In this document: positions 8,024 through 17,063 of the stretch, in pieces
How positions within the stretch are numbered: position 1 is the stretch's first letter
How the letters are laid out: every line of letters starts with the position of its first letter
Made by a program: the position numbers and the translations under genes
The notes under the pieces: generated by a model
What the model saw: only the letters and a program-made list of their open reading frames with translations
Database searches by the model: none
Told to the model about the DNA's origin: nothing
Source of the DNA: Shimia_B sp038525525
GTDB lineage: Bacteria > Pseudomonadota > Alphaproteobacteria > Rhodobacterales > Rhodobacteraceae
Direction of reading: 5' to 3'
Length of the DNA stretch: 64,000 nt
Assembly: GCA_038525525.1 (NCBI GenBank)
Contig: JBCBHO010000003.1
Location: 310,001 to 374,000, forward strand

Positions 8024-9292
8024 GTGGCTGCCAAGAACGAACCGACTTCATCCAAGAGCGAGATCGAGGACGCAGAGGTCGTTGAGACCTCCACAGAGAA
8101 AGACCAAGAGGACCTATCTCAGGAGAACCCCGAGGGATCAGAGGAACCTCAAGAGGGGGTCTCCGATGAATTGCCGGGAGAGGTCTTGGAAGAGGCTGAG
8201 CTCGAGGCGACTGACGACACCGAGCAAAGTGAGGACCTCGATGAGCCGAGAGAGGAGCTCCCGGAAGCCGAACAAGAGGAAGTCGAAGTTTCTACCGCGA
8301 CGGAGGCCGAGGAGGCTCAGCCCGTAGCAGCGCCGGTCGAAAAGCGCGGCGGCATGTCAGCTCTTCTCGGCGGTGCGATCGCCGCTGTTCTTGGATTTAT
8401 CCTGGCGCAGGCCGTGCCGAATGGCTGGCCGGTGACAGCCGATACCGAGATCACGGACGCCCTGGCCGATGCTGACGCAGGCCTCGCATCGAGCCTCGCT
8501 GAAAAGCTCGACGCCTCCGCCCTCGAACCTCTCTCGCAGCAGATCGCAGCGCTATCCGCGCAAATCGACACGCTATCCGCTGAAGCGGCTGCCGGGCGTG
8601 ATGCCTTAGAGGGGCGTATCGCGGCCCTCGAAGACCGCCCGATTGTCGATCTCTCTTCGTTGGACAATTCCGGGGCCGTGGAAGCCGAGCTTGAGGCCCT
8701 GCGTGCCGAGATTGCCTCGGTGTCCGCTGAGGCGCAGCGCCAGATTGAAGAAGCGAGGAACGAGGCAACGATCCTCGAGCAGAACGCTGCGGATGCGGCG
8801 GAGGCTGCCGCGCGCCGGGCCGCCCTGTCGCGTGTCTTGGCTGCGCTCGATAGCGGGGTGCCATACGAGGCCACGCTCTCGGAATTCGCGCAGATCAGCG
8901 AGGCCGAGATACCCGAGGCACTCGTCGCAGCTGCTGCCGAGGGTGTGCCTACGCTTTCCAACCTGCAGGAAGAGTTTCCTCCTCTCGCCCGCGAAGCGCT
9001 CGCTGCGATGCGCGCTGAAAATGCCGGCGGTGAAAACACCATGGGCAACTTCTTCAGGAACCAGTTCGGCGTGCGCAGCCTGTCACCACAGGACGGTGAC
9101 ACGCCCGACGCGATCCTGAGCCGCGTGGAAGGTGCGCTGTCTGCGGGCCGTCTGGGGGACGCCCTCGCCGAGATCGGGACACTCCCCGAAAGTGGCGCCG
9201 CAATCCTTGCTCCGTGGGTCTCTCGTGCTGAAACGCGGCTCGCGGCGTTCAGCGCGGCCGATGCTCTCACGCAATCTCAGATTTCGAACTAA
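8024..9292 (+). CDS. Mitofilin (Mic60)-like inner-membrane protein, COG4223
   Basis: A 422-residue protein with three parts: an acidic, Glu/Asp-rich N-terminal stretch (residues 1-105), one membrane helix at about 111-132, and a long periplasmic coiled coil (about 150-270) followed by a helical C-terminal domain with LxxEFPPLAREAL, as in mitofilin. In alphaproteobacteria this protein is the ancestor of mitochondrial Mic60, which shapes cristae, and is linked to intracytoplasmic membranes. It starts at GTG 8024 behind AGGGGACC. It sits between hemD and hemY, its typical place. Confidence 0.88.
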   Translation: MAAKNEPTSSKSEIEDAEVVETSTEKDQEDLSQENPEGSEEPQEGVSDELPGEVLEEAELEATDDTEQSEDLDEPREELPEAEQEEVEVSTATEAEEAQPVAAPVEKRGGMSALLGGAIAAVLGFILAQAVPNGWPVTADTEITDALADADAGLASSLAEKLDASALEPLSQQIAALSAQIDTLSAEAAAGRDALEGRIAALEDRPIVDLSSLDNSGAVEAELEALRAEIASVSAEAQRQIEEARNEATILEQNAADAAEAAARRAALSRVLAALDSGVPYEATLSEFAQISEAEIPEALVAAAAEGVPTLSNLQEEFPPLAREALAAMRAENAGGENTMGNFFRNQFGVRSLSPQDGDTPDAILSRVEGALSAGRLGDALAEIGTLPESGAAILAPWVSRAETRLAAFSAADALTQSQISN

Positions 9293-9303
9293 GGACGCGA
9301 CCC

Positions 9304-10800
9304 ATGCTTTGGTCTCTCATAAAAGTGCTGCTCTTCGTGGCAATCGTGGCCGCGCTCACGCTGGGCGCCGGGGCGCTTCTCGAACTTGGCGGGGGCGTGA
9401 CAGTGCAGGTCCCGGGGACCGGCATGACCACTCCCGTAGAATTCTCGCTGACGCCCATTCAGATGATTATCGTGCTCGCGTTGTTCGTCGTGGCGATCTG
9501 GCTTTTCTTCAAGCTCTTCGGACTTCTCATCGCGACCCTCAAATTCATCAACGGCGACGAGACGGCCATCTCGCGGTATTTCGACCGAAATCGCGAGCGC
9601 CGCGGCTTTGAGGCGCTGTCTGAAGGTCTGGTGGCCTTGGCCTCAGGCGAGGGGAAGCTCGCCATGGCGAAGGCCGCGAAGGCGGAGCGGTATCTTGGCC
9701 GACCGGAACTCACGAACCTTGTGACGGCGCAGGCCGCTGAGATGTCAGGAGATCGGACACGGGCTGCGGATGTCTACAAGCGGCTCTTGCAGGATGATCG
9801 CACGCGGTTCGTCGGTGTGAACGGGCTCTTGAAGCAAAAGCTCGTGGCCGGTGAAACCGAAACAGCGCTGAAGCTCGCGGAGAAGGCCTTCGCGCTCAAG
9901 CCAAAGCATGTCGAGACACAGGATACGCTTCTCAAGCTGCAAGCCGGGGAGAAGGACTGGTCCGGCGCGCGGGCAACCATCGGCGCGAAACTCAAGCACG
10001 GCTCCATGCCGCGCGATCTGCACAAGCGCCGAGACGCCGTGCTCGCGATCTCCGAAGCCCGTACCCTGAGGACCGAAGGAAAACTCGACGAGGCGCAGAA
10101 GCTTGCGATCGACGCGAACCGCTTGTCTCCGGAATTGATCCCTGCCGCCGTGATGGCGGCTCAGGCATATACCGAGCAAGGGAAACCGCGCTACGCGACC
10201 AGGGTCTTGAAGGCGGCTTGGGACACGCTTCCACATCCGGAGCTTGCCGCGGCATTCGCGGCAATCGAGCCCGAGGAGAGCCCTGCCGCGCGCATCAAAC
10301 GCTTCAAAGCGCTGACCAAGGGCAAGCCAAACGATCCCGAGACGCGGATGGTGACGGCGGAGCTCTACATCACCGCCGAGGATTTTCCTGCGGCGAAGAG
10401 AGCCATGGGCGATTTGGCCGAAAGTGACCCTTCCATGCGTGCGCTCACCATCATGGCCGCAATCGCCCGCGGCGAAGGCGCCGATGACGCGACGGTGCGT
10501 GATTGGCTCACGCGCGCGATTGCCGCGCCGCGAGACCCTGCATGGATCTGCGACCTGTGCGGCGAGATCCACGCGACGTGGGATCCGACTTGTGACAATT
10601 GCGGGGCTTTCGACACGCTGAGCTGGCGCCGGCCCCAGGCTGGCAAGGTAGATGCTGGACCGGGAGCGAAGATGCTGCCGCGTCTCGCTGAGGCACCGGA
10701 TGTCGCGGAGGAGCTCGCAGCGGAGGAGACACCAGCGCTTCCGGGAGCGGACGTTGTCGATGCGGAGCTCGTCGACGAAAAGGGTGAAAATAGGGTCTAG
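9304..10800 (+). CDS. hemY: HemY-like protein with TPR repeats and C-terminal zinc ribbon
   Basis: A 498-residue inner-membrane protein. Two hydrophobic helices (about 3-28 and 53-78) form the HemY N-terminal domain, a TPR-like helical array fills the middle, and a C-terminal zinc ribbon has paired cysteines in CDLC and CDNC around residues 417-433. It belongs to the family called heme biosynthesis protein HemY, whose exact role in heme production is unsettled; it is not the protoporphyrinogen oxidase also named HemY. It follows the Mic60 gene by 11 bases, so the two are very likely co-transcribed. Confidence 0.88.
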   Translation: MLWSLIKVLLFVAIVAALTLGAGALLELGGGVTVQVPGTGMTTPVEFSLTPIQMIIVLALFVVAIWLFFKLFGLLIATLKFINGDETAISRYFDRNRERRGFEALSEGLVALASGEGKLAMAKAAKAERYLGRPELTNLVTAQAAEMSGDRTRAADVYKRLLQDDRTRFVGVNGLLKQKLVAGETETALKLAEKAFALKPKHVETQDTLLKLQAGEKDWSGARATIGAKLKHGSMPRDLHKRRDAVLAISEARTLRTEGKLDEAQKLAIDANRLSPELIPAAVMAAQAYTEQGKPRYATRVLKAAWDTLPHPELAAAFAAIEPEESPAARIKRFKALTKGKPNDPETRMVTAELYITAEDFPAAKRAMGDLAESDPSMRALTIMAAIARGEGADDATVRDWLTRAIAAPRDPAWICDLCGEIHATWDPTCDNCGAFDTLSWRRPQAGKVDAGPGAKMLPRLAEAPDVAEELAAEETPALPGADVVDAELVDEKGENRV

Positions 10801-10862
10801 AGGCCCCCGCGAATCTTCGTTACACGCCCGCCACCGGACACGTCGCCGAGACGGGCCGGTTG

Positions 10863-10938
10863 GCCGCTGTAGCTCAGCTGGTAGAGCACGTCATTCGTAA
10901 TGATGGGGTCGGGGGTTCGAGTCCCTTCAGCGGCACCA
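10863..10938 (+). tRNA. tRNA-Thr (anticodon CGT)
   Basis: A complete cloverleaf of 76 bases including an encoded CCA. The acceptor arms are GCCGCTG and CAGCGGC, the D arm contains AGCTCAGCTGGTAGAGC, and the T arm carries GGTTCGAGTC. The anticodon loop TTCGTAA has CGT in the centre, which reads ACG threonine codons. It lies 62 bases after the hemY stop and is convergent with the BKACE gene. Confidence 0.97.
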
Positions 10939-10945
10939 CCCACTT

Positions 10946-11770
10946 CTAGAGACCGAGGATTTCGCGGGCCTCACTTGTGGTGGCCACCGGCCGCTCGTGC
11001 CGCGCAGCGACCTCGACGGTCCGGCGGACAAGCGCGGCGTTCGACGGGGCGAGCGTATCCCGGTCGAGACGCACATTGTCCTCGAGCCCGGTCCGCGCGT
11101 GGCCTCCGCTGGAAATCGCCCACTCGTTGAGCGTGATCTGCCCAGCGCCTATGCCCGCCGCGCACCACGGCGCGTCATCGCCGAGAAGGCGCTTCACCGT
11201 GCTGACGTAGAAATCAAAGACATGGCGATCGATCGGCATGGCATTTTTCACACCCATCACGAATTGCACGTAAGGCGTCGCCGCGATCTGCCCCTTCGAG
11301 TGCATGTCCGCTGCCCTGAAGATGTGAGAGAGGTCGAACGCTTCCACCTCGGGCTTGACGCCAAAGGTCACCATCTCTGAGGCGAGCCATTCCACAAGTT
11401 CCGGCGGATTCTCGTAGACACGTGTCGGAAAATTGTTCGAGCCCACTGATAGCGATGCCATGTCCGGGCGTAGGGACAGCATGCCGCCGCGCTCCTTTCC
11501 CGCGCCCGAGCGGCCCCCGGTGGAAAACTGGATGATCATGCCGGGGCAGTGCTTTTCCAGACCCTCCTTGAGCGCTGCGAAGCGCTCGGGATCGCTTGTC
11601 GGTGTTTCGTCGGTATTGCGCACATGCGCGTGGCATATGGTGGCGCCAGCTTCGAATGCTTCTTGGGTGCTTTCGATCTGTTCTGAGACGGTGACAGGCA
11701 GCGCGGGATTGTCGGACTTCCTCGGCACGGACCCCGTGATGGCGACACAGATGATAACCGGTGTCTTCAT
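10946..11770 (-). CDS. BKACE family beta-keto acid cleavage enzyme (DUF849, 3-keto-5-aminohexanoate cleavage type)
   Basis: A 274-residue TIM-barrel enzyme of the BKACE family, which uses a zinc ion to condense a beta-keto acid with acetyl-CoA and release acetoacetate plus a new CoA thioester. The zinc ligands are visible in ICHAHVRN near residue 35 (the two His) and the family Glu in KPEVEAFD. The substrate differs between members and cannot be read from sequence. The ATG at 11770 overlaps the kynU stop (ATGA), so both proteins are probably made together. Confidence 0.88.
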   Translation of the reverse strand: MKTPVIICVAITGSVPRKSDNPALPVTVSEQIESTQEAFEAGATICHAHVRNTDETPTSDPERFAALKEGLEKHCPGMIIQFSTGGRSGAGKERGGMLSLRPDMASLSVGSNNFPTRVYENPPELVEWLASEMVTFGVKPEVEAFDLSHIFRAADMHSKGQIAATPYVQFVMGVKNAMPIDRHVFDFYVSTVKRLLGDDAPWCAAGIGAGQITLNEWAISSGGHARTGLEDNVRLDRDTLAPSNAALVRRTVEVAARHERPVATTSEAREILGL

Positions 11771-12945
11771 GTCACCGCTGCCCGCGCTTTGAATTTTGGC
11801 TCGTCCCACAATGCGTGCGCCATAACCTCCTCGAGGATGTCTACGGCGCGGCGGATGTCTCCCTCGTCGAGGTAAAGTGGGGTGAACCCGAAGCGCATGA
11901 TGTCAGGCGCGCGGAAATCACCAATAACCCCGCGGGAAATGAGGGCCTGCATGGCGGCGTAGCCCTCGTCAAACCGGAAGGAAACCTGACTGCCTCGCAG
12001 CTCCGGGTCCCTCGGACTGGCGAGCGAAAGCGTTGGGCACCGCGCCTCAACCTCGGCGATGAAGAGCCCCGAAAGTGCGATAGACCGGTCTCGAATGTCG
12101 TCCATGGAGACATCATCCCAGAGGTCGAGCGCTGCGTCGAGAGCCGCCATCTGCAGAACGGGCGGTGTCCCCACGCGCATGCGGCCCACGGCCTCCGCCG
12201 GGCTGTAGGCCAAATCGAAGTTGAAAGGGGCGGCATGGCCCAGCCATCCGGAAAGTATCGGGGAAATGCGTGCGGCCATATCAGGCCGGATGTAGATGAA
12301 GGCCGGGGCACCGGGACCGCCGTTGAGGTACTTGTAGGTGCAACCGACGGCAAAATCCGCGCCGACCCCCGCCAGATCCACGGGAAGGGCGCCAGCGCTG
12401 TGCGCAAGATCCCATAGGGTGATCGCACCGACCTCCCGTGCTTTTGCGCTCAGGGTCGCCATGTCGTGCATGCGGCCTGTCCGATAATCCACGTGGGTGA
12501 GCATGAGCACCGCCACGTCATCATCGAGTGTATCGAGCACATCCTCCGGCTCCACGATGCGAAGCGTGTGTCCTTTCCCGAGCGCCTTCACGAGGCCTTC
12601 TGCCATGTAGACATCCGTGGGGAAGTTGCCGCTATCGGTGAGGATGACCTTTCGTTCGGGCCGGAGGTCCAACGCTGCCGAAAGCGCCTGGAAGACCTTG
12701 ATCGACAGGGTGTCGCCGACCATCGTCGTGCCCGGCCCGGCCCCGATGAGGGGCGCTATGCGATCCCCAAGTTGCGTTGGCGCGTCCATCCAGCCTGCCG
12801 CGTTCCAGCCCCGCACCAGCATCTGACCCCATTCGGCCTCCGTCGCCTCTGCGACGCGCCTCGCGGCGTGTTTTGGCAAGGGGCCAAGCGAGTTTCCATC
12901 GAGGTAGATGACGCCCTCCGGCAGTACGAAGTCTTCCTTTTTCAT
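11767..12945 (-). CDS. kynU: Kynureninase
   Basis: PLP enzyme that splits kynurenine (or 3-hydroxykynurenine) into anthranilate and alanine in tryptophan breakdown. The 392-residue protein shows YLDGNSLGPLPK at the N-terminus, WDLAHSAGALPVDL with the cofactor-binding Asp, and the Schiff-base Lys in GCTYKYLNGGPG, all diagnostic. No tryptophan 2,3-dioxygenase or kynurenine formamidase gene is in the window. The downstream partner is a BKACE enzyme whose start overlaps the stop of this gene. Confidence 0.96.
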   Translation of the reverse strand: MKKEDFVLPEGVIYLDGNSLGPLPKHAARRVAEATEAEWGQMLVRGWNAAGWMDAPTQLGDRIAPLIGAGPGTTMVGDTLSIKVFQALSAALDLRPERKVILTDSGNFPTDVYMAEGLVKALGKGHTLRIVEPEDVLDTLDDDVAVLMLTHVDYRTGRMHDMATLSAKAREVGAITLWDLAHSAGALPVDLAGVGADFAVGCTYKYLNGGPGAPAFIYIRPDMAARISPILSGWLGHAAPFNFDLAYSPAEAVGRMRVGTPPVLQMAALDAALDLWDDVSMDDIRDRSIALSGLFIAEVEARCPTLSLASPRDPELRGSQVSFRFDEGYAAMQALISRGVIGDFRAPDIMRFGFTPLYLDEGDIRRAVDILEEVMAHALWDEPKFKARAAVT

Positions 12946-12992
12946 TCGCGCTCCATTTTATTCGTCCGTCGGCGCTGAAGTGAGGCCGTCTA

Positions 12993-14030
12993 TCATGTTT
13001 CTTGGAGGAGCCTGTCATACACGTCGAGGATTGCGCGTGCCTCGCCACCGATCTCAAAGTTGGAGGTGACGTGGGCGTATGCAGCCGCACCCATCCCGGC
13101 GAGATCGCCGTCCAAGGCATCGAGGATCGCGCGCTCCATCGCAGTGAGATCGCCGGGCTCCACAAGCGTGCCGGTCTTTCCCTCTAAAATGATTTCCTCG
13201 AATGCACCCACCCGCGTCGCAACCACGGGGACGCCGGATGCCATTGCCTCCAAGGGTGTAAGGCCAAACCCCTCCCACCTCTGCGGCGCAATAAAGAGAT
13301 CGAGGGCACTATACCATTTTGGGACGTCTTCCACGGGGACCTCACCCATGAAACGGATCCGGTGAAGCAGTCCCGCATTGCGGACTTTCGCCTCGAGCCG
13401 CGCCTGGAATTCGGCATGCTCCTGCGTCGCACGACCGAGCACCACGCCGCGGACCCGCCGGTCGGCTTGGCAGACGCTGATCAGGGCATCCACGAAGATG
13501 TCGGTACCCTTATTCTCCCGTACGCGGCCGAAGCATCCCAGAAATAGATCCTCCGTCGGAAGGCCCAACGCTTCTTTGGCGGCTTCCTTTGTCTCTGGTG
13601 GAGAAAACCGCTCCGTATCGATCCCGTGCATGATGACTTGCGCGTCACGGTCGAGGTAGCTCGCAGCCTGCTGTGATGTTGCGATGAGGGCGTCCATCCG
13701 CCGGATGAGCCACTTCGTATAGCCGCTGTGATCCCGTTGAGCTGCGGAGGTGAAGAGAAGCCTGAACCGCTGCCGTAGAACGTAACGAAGAGCGAGACCC
13801 ACTAGCATTTCGGTGTTCCGTCGCGCATGCCAGACGCGCCATCGATTGCGCGGGAGCGTCACTGCCCGAAGAAGCGGGATGTGCGGAACACCGGATGGCA
13901 GACCGGGCCCCGTGGCCACGACCCCGCTGTCCTTCATGAGCGGCACAAGAGCGGCGACAGTAGACGTCACACCCGAAAGCCGTCTCTTCAGATTTGGCGC
14001 AACTACGCGGATGTCGTGCGAGGGCGTCAT
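12993..14030 (-). CDS. Glycosyltransferase family 4 protein
   Basis: A 345-residue GT-B glycosyltransferase. The N-terminal half opens with DIRVVAPNLKRRLSGVT. The C-terminal half has the nucleotide-sugar site with FGRVRENKGTD, then PQRWEGFGLTPLEAMASGVPVVAT, the EX7E-type motif of family GT4. No signal peptide or membrane helix is seen, so it acts at the cytoplasmic face. The acceptor is unknown. Its start overlaps the ubiB stop in an ATGA, which is unusual because ubiB is more often followed by coaBC in this group. Confidence 0.87.
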   Translation of the reverse strand: MTPSHDIRVVAPNLKRRLSGVTSTVAALVPLMKDSGVVATGPGLPSGVPHIPLLRAVTLPRNRWRVWHARRNTEMLVGLALRYVLRQRFRLLFTSAAQRDHSGYTKWLIRRMDALIATSQQAASYLDRDAQVIMHGIDTERFSPPETKEAAKEALGLPTEDLFLGCFGRVRENKGTDIFVDALISVCQADRRVRGVVLGRATQEHAEFQARLEAKVRNAGLLHRIRFMGEVPVEDVPKWYSALDLFIAPQRWEGFGLTPLEAMASGVPVVATRVGAFEEIILEGKTGTLVEPGDLTAMERAILDALDGDLAGMGAAAYAHVTSNFEIGGEARAILDVYDRLLQET

Positions 14031-15553
14031 AGGAAGTGTGCGACGCCTGCGCCGAAGGCCGCGCTGACAATGGCGACAAGGGCCACGATACGCAGCGAGG
14101 TGCGCTGCGGAGCTTCACGCGTCCGCGGGTTCGACGCCTCGATCAGCGCTCGTTCTGCAAGCTGTGGCAGGCGCGGGCCGAAGCGGGAGAGCACGCGCGC
14201 CGTCTCGAAGAGATCCTTGGCCAAGGCCTGTGGCCCCACGTTGCGGCGCACGTAGTCCTCCACGACAGGCTTGGCGACCGACCAGATATTGATGTTGGGG
14301 TTGAGCGTGCGTGCTACACCCTCAACCACGACCATCGTCCTTTGCAGAAGGATGAGCTCCGTGCGCGTCTCCATGCCAAAGCGCTCGGTGACCTCGAAGA
14401 GATATGTCAGGAGGCGGCCCATGGAGATCCGCGAGGCGTCCATGCCAAAGATGGGCTCGCCCACGGACCGAAGCGCGCGTGCGAATTCGTCCACGTCGCG
14501 GTCGGCGGGCACGTAGCCGGCCTCGAAGTGGACCTCCGCGACGCGCTGGTAGTCCTTTCGGATGAAGCCGAAGAGGATCTCGGCGTAGACGCGGCGCGTA
14601 TACTCATCAAGGCGGCCCATGATCCCGAAGTCGAGCGCAATGAGCTCGCCCTTGGCGCCGATCTTCAGGTTGCCCTGATGCATGTCTCCATGAAAGTAGC
14701 CGTCTCGCAGGGCGTGCCGCAGGAAGAACCTGAGCACGCTTTCTCCGAGGTCATAGCGATCGTGGCCGGCGGCTTCGATGCCGACGAGGTCGGAGGCGTT
14801 GAGGCCGTCGACCCAGGCAAGCGTCATGACCCTCCGCGAGGACAGGTCCCATTTGACGGCCGGGACCTCGAAGCCCTCGTCTTTCTCCGTATTGGCCGCG
14901 AACTCCGCCGCAGCGGAGCTTTCGAGCCGGAGGTCGAGCTCCGCCATCACGACGCCCTCGAAATGACCGATGACGTCCAGCGGCTTCAATCGTCGGGACA
15001 TGGGCGAGAGACGATCCACGATCCATGCTGCGAGCCAGAAGGCGTCCACGTCCCTGCGAAACGCACGTTCGATGCCGGGACGAAGGACTTTCACGGCGAC
15101 GGTCTCGCCGGTCTCGCGCACGACGGCCTTGTGCACCTGGGCGAGCGATGCGGCGGCGATGGGCTCGGACAGGCTGGCGAAGGTCTCCTCGACGCGTATG
15201 CCAAGTTCCGCTTCCATGGTGGCCTTGGCATCGCGCAGGGAAAAGGGCGGAAGCTTGTCCTGTAGGACCCGCAGTTGCACTGCGAGCTCCTCGCCCACGA
15301 CGTCGGGCCGGGTAGATAGGATTTGACCGAACTTGATGTAGGCGGGCCCTAGCGCCGTCAGCGCGCGCGTGAGCGGCGGCATCATCGGGTCACCTTTGTA
15401 CCCCAACCACTGAAAGGGCCACCCGAGGATCCGCGCCACGAGGCGGAGCGGCGCAGGCGCGTCCATGGCCTCGAGCACCACGCCCATGGCGCCTGTCCGT
15501 TCGAGCGTCGCGCCTGTGCGGATCAGGCGGAGAATGTTGTGTGGTCCGCGCAT
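14027..15553 (-). CDS. ubiB: UbiB, atypical kinase/ATPase for ubiquinone synthesis
   Basis: A 508-residue member of the ABC1/ADCK/UbiB family, needed for coenzyme Q synthesis or handling. It has the KxGQ motif in YIKFGQILSTRPD, the Ala-rich nucleotide loop AAASLAQVHKA, the catalytic HGDMHQGN segment and the metal-binding DFG in LIALDFGIMG. A hydrophobic helix at the C-terminus anchors it in the membrane. It follows ubiE by 56 bases on the same strand. Confidence 0.96.
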   Translation of the reverse strand: MRGPHNILRLIRTGATLERTGAMGVVLEAMDAPAPLRLVARILGWPFQWLGYKGDPMMPPLTRALTALGPAYIKFGQILSTRPDVVGEELAVQLRVLQDKLPPFSLRDAKATMEAELGIRVEETFASLSEPIAAASLAQVHKAVVRETGETVAVKVLRPGIERAFRRDVDAFWLAAWIVDRLSPMSRRLKPLDVIGHFEGVVMAELDLRLESSAAAEFAANTEKDEGFEVPAVKWDLSSRRVMTLAWVDGLNASDLVGIEAAGHDRYDLGESVLRFFLRHALRDGYFHGDMHQGNLKIGAKGELIALDFGIMGRLDEYTRRVYAEILFGFIRKDYQRVAEVHFEAGYVPADRDVDEFARALRSVGEPIFGMDASRISMGRLLTYLFEVTERFGMETRTELILLQRTMVVVEGVARTLNPNINIWSVAKPVVEDYVRRNVGPQALAKDLFETARVLSRFGPRLPQLAERALIEASNPRTREAPQRTSLRIVALVAIVSAAFGAGVAHFL

Positions 15554-15609
15554 CTATCCTCGGCGCGGGCGCGGTGTCATGCCGGTCTGCCCGCGCGCCG
15601 CGGCCGTCA

Positions 15610-16359
15610 TCACAGTTTCCAACCGCTGTGGAGGCACGCGATGCCTTGGCTCAGGTTGCGGTACTTCGCGTTTTCGAAGCCGGCCTCGCGGACCATGCCG
15701 AGGAAAGTCTCCTGATCCGGGAACTTGCGGATGCTCTCCACGAGGTACTGGTAGCTGTCGCGATCCCCAGTGATGAGGCGCCCCATCTCAGGGATGACGT
15801 TGAAACTGTAGGCGTCGTACGCGGCTTGCAGCGCCGGGTTTGGAAGCTGGCTGAACTCGAGAACCATGAGGCGCCCGCCGGGTTTCAAGACGCGAAAGGC
15901 TTCGTTCAAGGCTTCCTGCGGGCGCGTGACGTTCCTGATGCCGAAGCTGATCGTGTAAACGTCGAAACTCGCATCTTCGAAGGGCAGCGCCATGGCGTCG
16001 CCCACGATCCAGTCGAGTTGGCCCGACATGCGCTCGGCCTCGGCCCGCTGGCGGCCTTCGACAAGCATGCCCTCGGTCAGATCGAGAACAGTCGCATGCC
16101 CAGACCCTGCACGCGCCAGGAACCGGAACGCAATATCACCCGTGCCGCCGGCCACATCGAGAAGGCGTTGCCCCCGACGCGGTGCGAGCCAGTCCATCAT
16201 GGCGTCCTTCCACAGACGATGGATGCCAGCGCTCATGACGTCGTTCATGATGTCGTACTTCGAGGCAACGGAGGAGAAAACGCCGCGAACGCGCTCGGCT
16301 TTCTCACCTTCCGGCACGGTTTCATTGCCGAAATGCGTGGTGGTGTCTGTCTCTGTCAT
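15610..16359 (-). CDS. ubiE: Ubiquinone/menaquinone C-methyltransferase
   Basis: SAM-dependent methyltransferase of 249 residues that adds the C-methyl group in ubiquinone synthesis. The SAM site is LLDVAGGTGDIAFRF, followed by VLDLTEGML and the family signature FGIRNVTRPQEALNEAFRVLKPGG. N-terminal VFSSVASKYDIMNDVMS is also typical. It starts the leftward ubiE-ubiB-GT4 unit, and a divergent membrane-protein gene begins 92 bases away. Confidence 0.97.
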   Translation of the reverse strand: MTETDTTTHFGNETVPEGEKAERVRGVFSSVASKYDIMNDVMSAGIHRLWKDAMMDWLAPRRGQRLLDVAGGTGDIAFRFLARAGSGHATVLDLTEGMLVEGRQRAEAERMSGQLDWIVGDAMALPFEDASFDVYTISFGIRNVTRPQEALNEAFRVLKPGGRLMVLEFSQLPNPALQAAYDAYSFNVIPEMGRLITGDRDSYQYLVESIRKFPDQETFLGMVREAGFENAKYRNLSQGIACLHSGWKL

Positions 16360-16451
16360 GGAGATGCGGCTTTGCCTAAGTCTTGTCTAAGTCGTGATAT
16401 AACCCGCAGCTTGAAAGAACAAACGTGTAAACGTGGAAGGACAGGCGAGCG

Positions 16452-17012
16452 GTGTCGAGCGGGCTTGCTTTACTGGTGCTGACCGTGGTGGCGCTGTGCC
16501 TCTACGTGGTGCCGCGCTTTGCCGAGCATCGTATTGCTCGGCGTGTTTCGGCGTACTTTACCTTCGCCAGGTCGAGTGACTCCGTTCTGCAAACGCAGAT
16601 GCGTGTCATGCTTCCATTGAGCTTCGGTGCACGATCCATAGGGACCTTGGCCGCAACTCTGCTGCTCTACGCGCTCAACCTGCATTCCTCGGGACCCGTG
16701 GGATCGCCGTTACCTGAGGAGTATTTCTGGGAGAGCTACACCATCGCCAGCGGACTCATGGCCTGGTTCATGAGCTATATCTGGACGTATGCCGTCGCTC
16801 TCGACGGCAACAAGCTCTCCGTGCCCACCTGGAATTTTGGCTCCCGCGATCATGACATTCGTCACCTCGTGCGGGTGGAGGCATCCGGTGGTGTCTGTCT
16901 GCGTCTGTGGTTTTCAAACGGTGCCAAGGCGGCGATCCTGAAGCCACTCCGCGGGAGAGCGGAGCTGCTGCAGCGTCTCGAGGCGCATGCAGCGCGGGGC
17001 GGCGTCTTGTGA
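16452..17012 (+). CDS. Membrane protein of unknown function
   Basis: A 186-residue protein that I do not recognise. Hydrophobic helices are visible at about residues 4-21, 60-77 and 96-116. The remaining C-terminal part (about 120-186) looks like a small beta-rich cytoplasmic domain ending in an amphipathic helix (LLQRLEAHA), reminiscent of bacterial PH-like domains; that resemblance is an impression only. It starts at GTG 16452. Mature frame use and codon choice match the neighbours. It sits between divergent ubiE and mutM, 51 bases before mutM. Confidence 0.7.
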   Translation: MSSGLALLVLTVVALCLYVVPRFAEHRIARRVSAYFTFARSSDSVLQTQMRVMLPLSFGARSIGTLAATLLLYALNLHSSGPVGSPLPEEYFWESYTIASGLMAWFMSYIWTYAVALDGNKLSVPTWNFGSRDHDIRHLVRVEASGGVCLRLWFSNGAKAAILKPLRGRAELLQRLEAHAARGGVL

Positions 17013-17063
17013 GCGCTGGGCGGTCTTGCTAGCTCACCCCAATGAACACCACATACTGCATCC

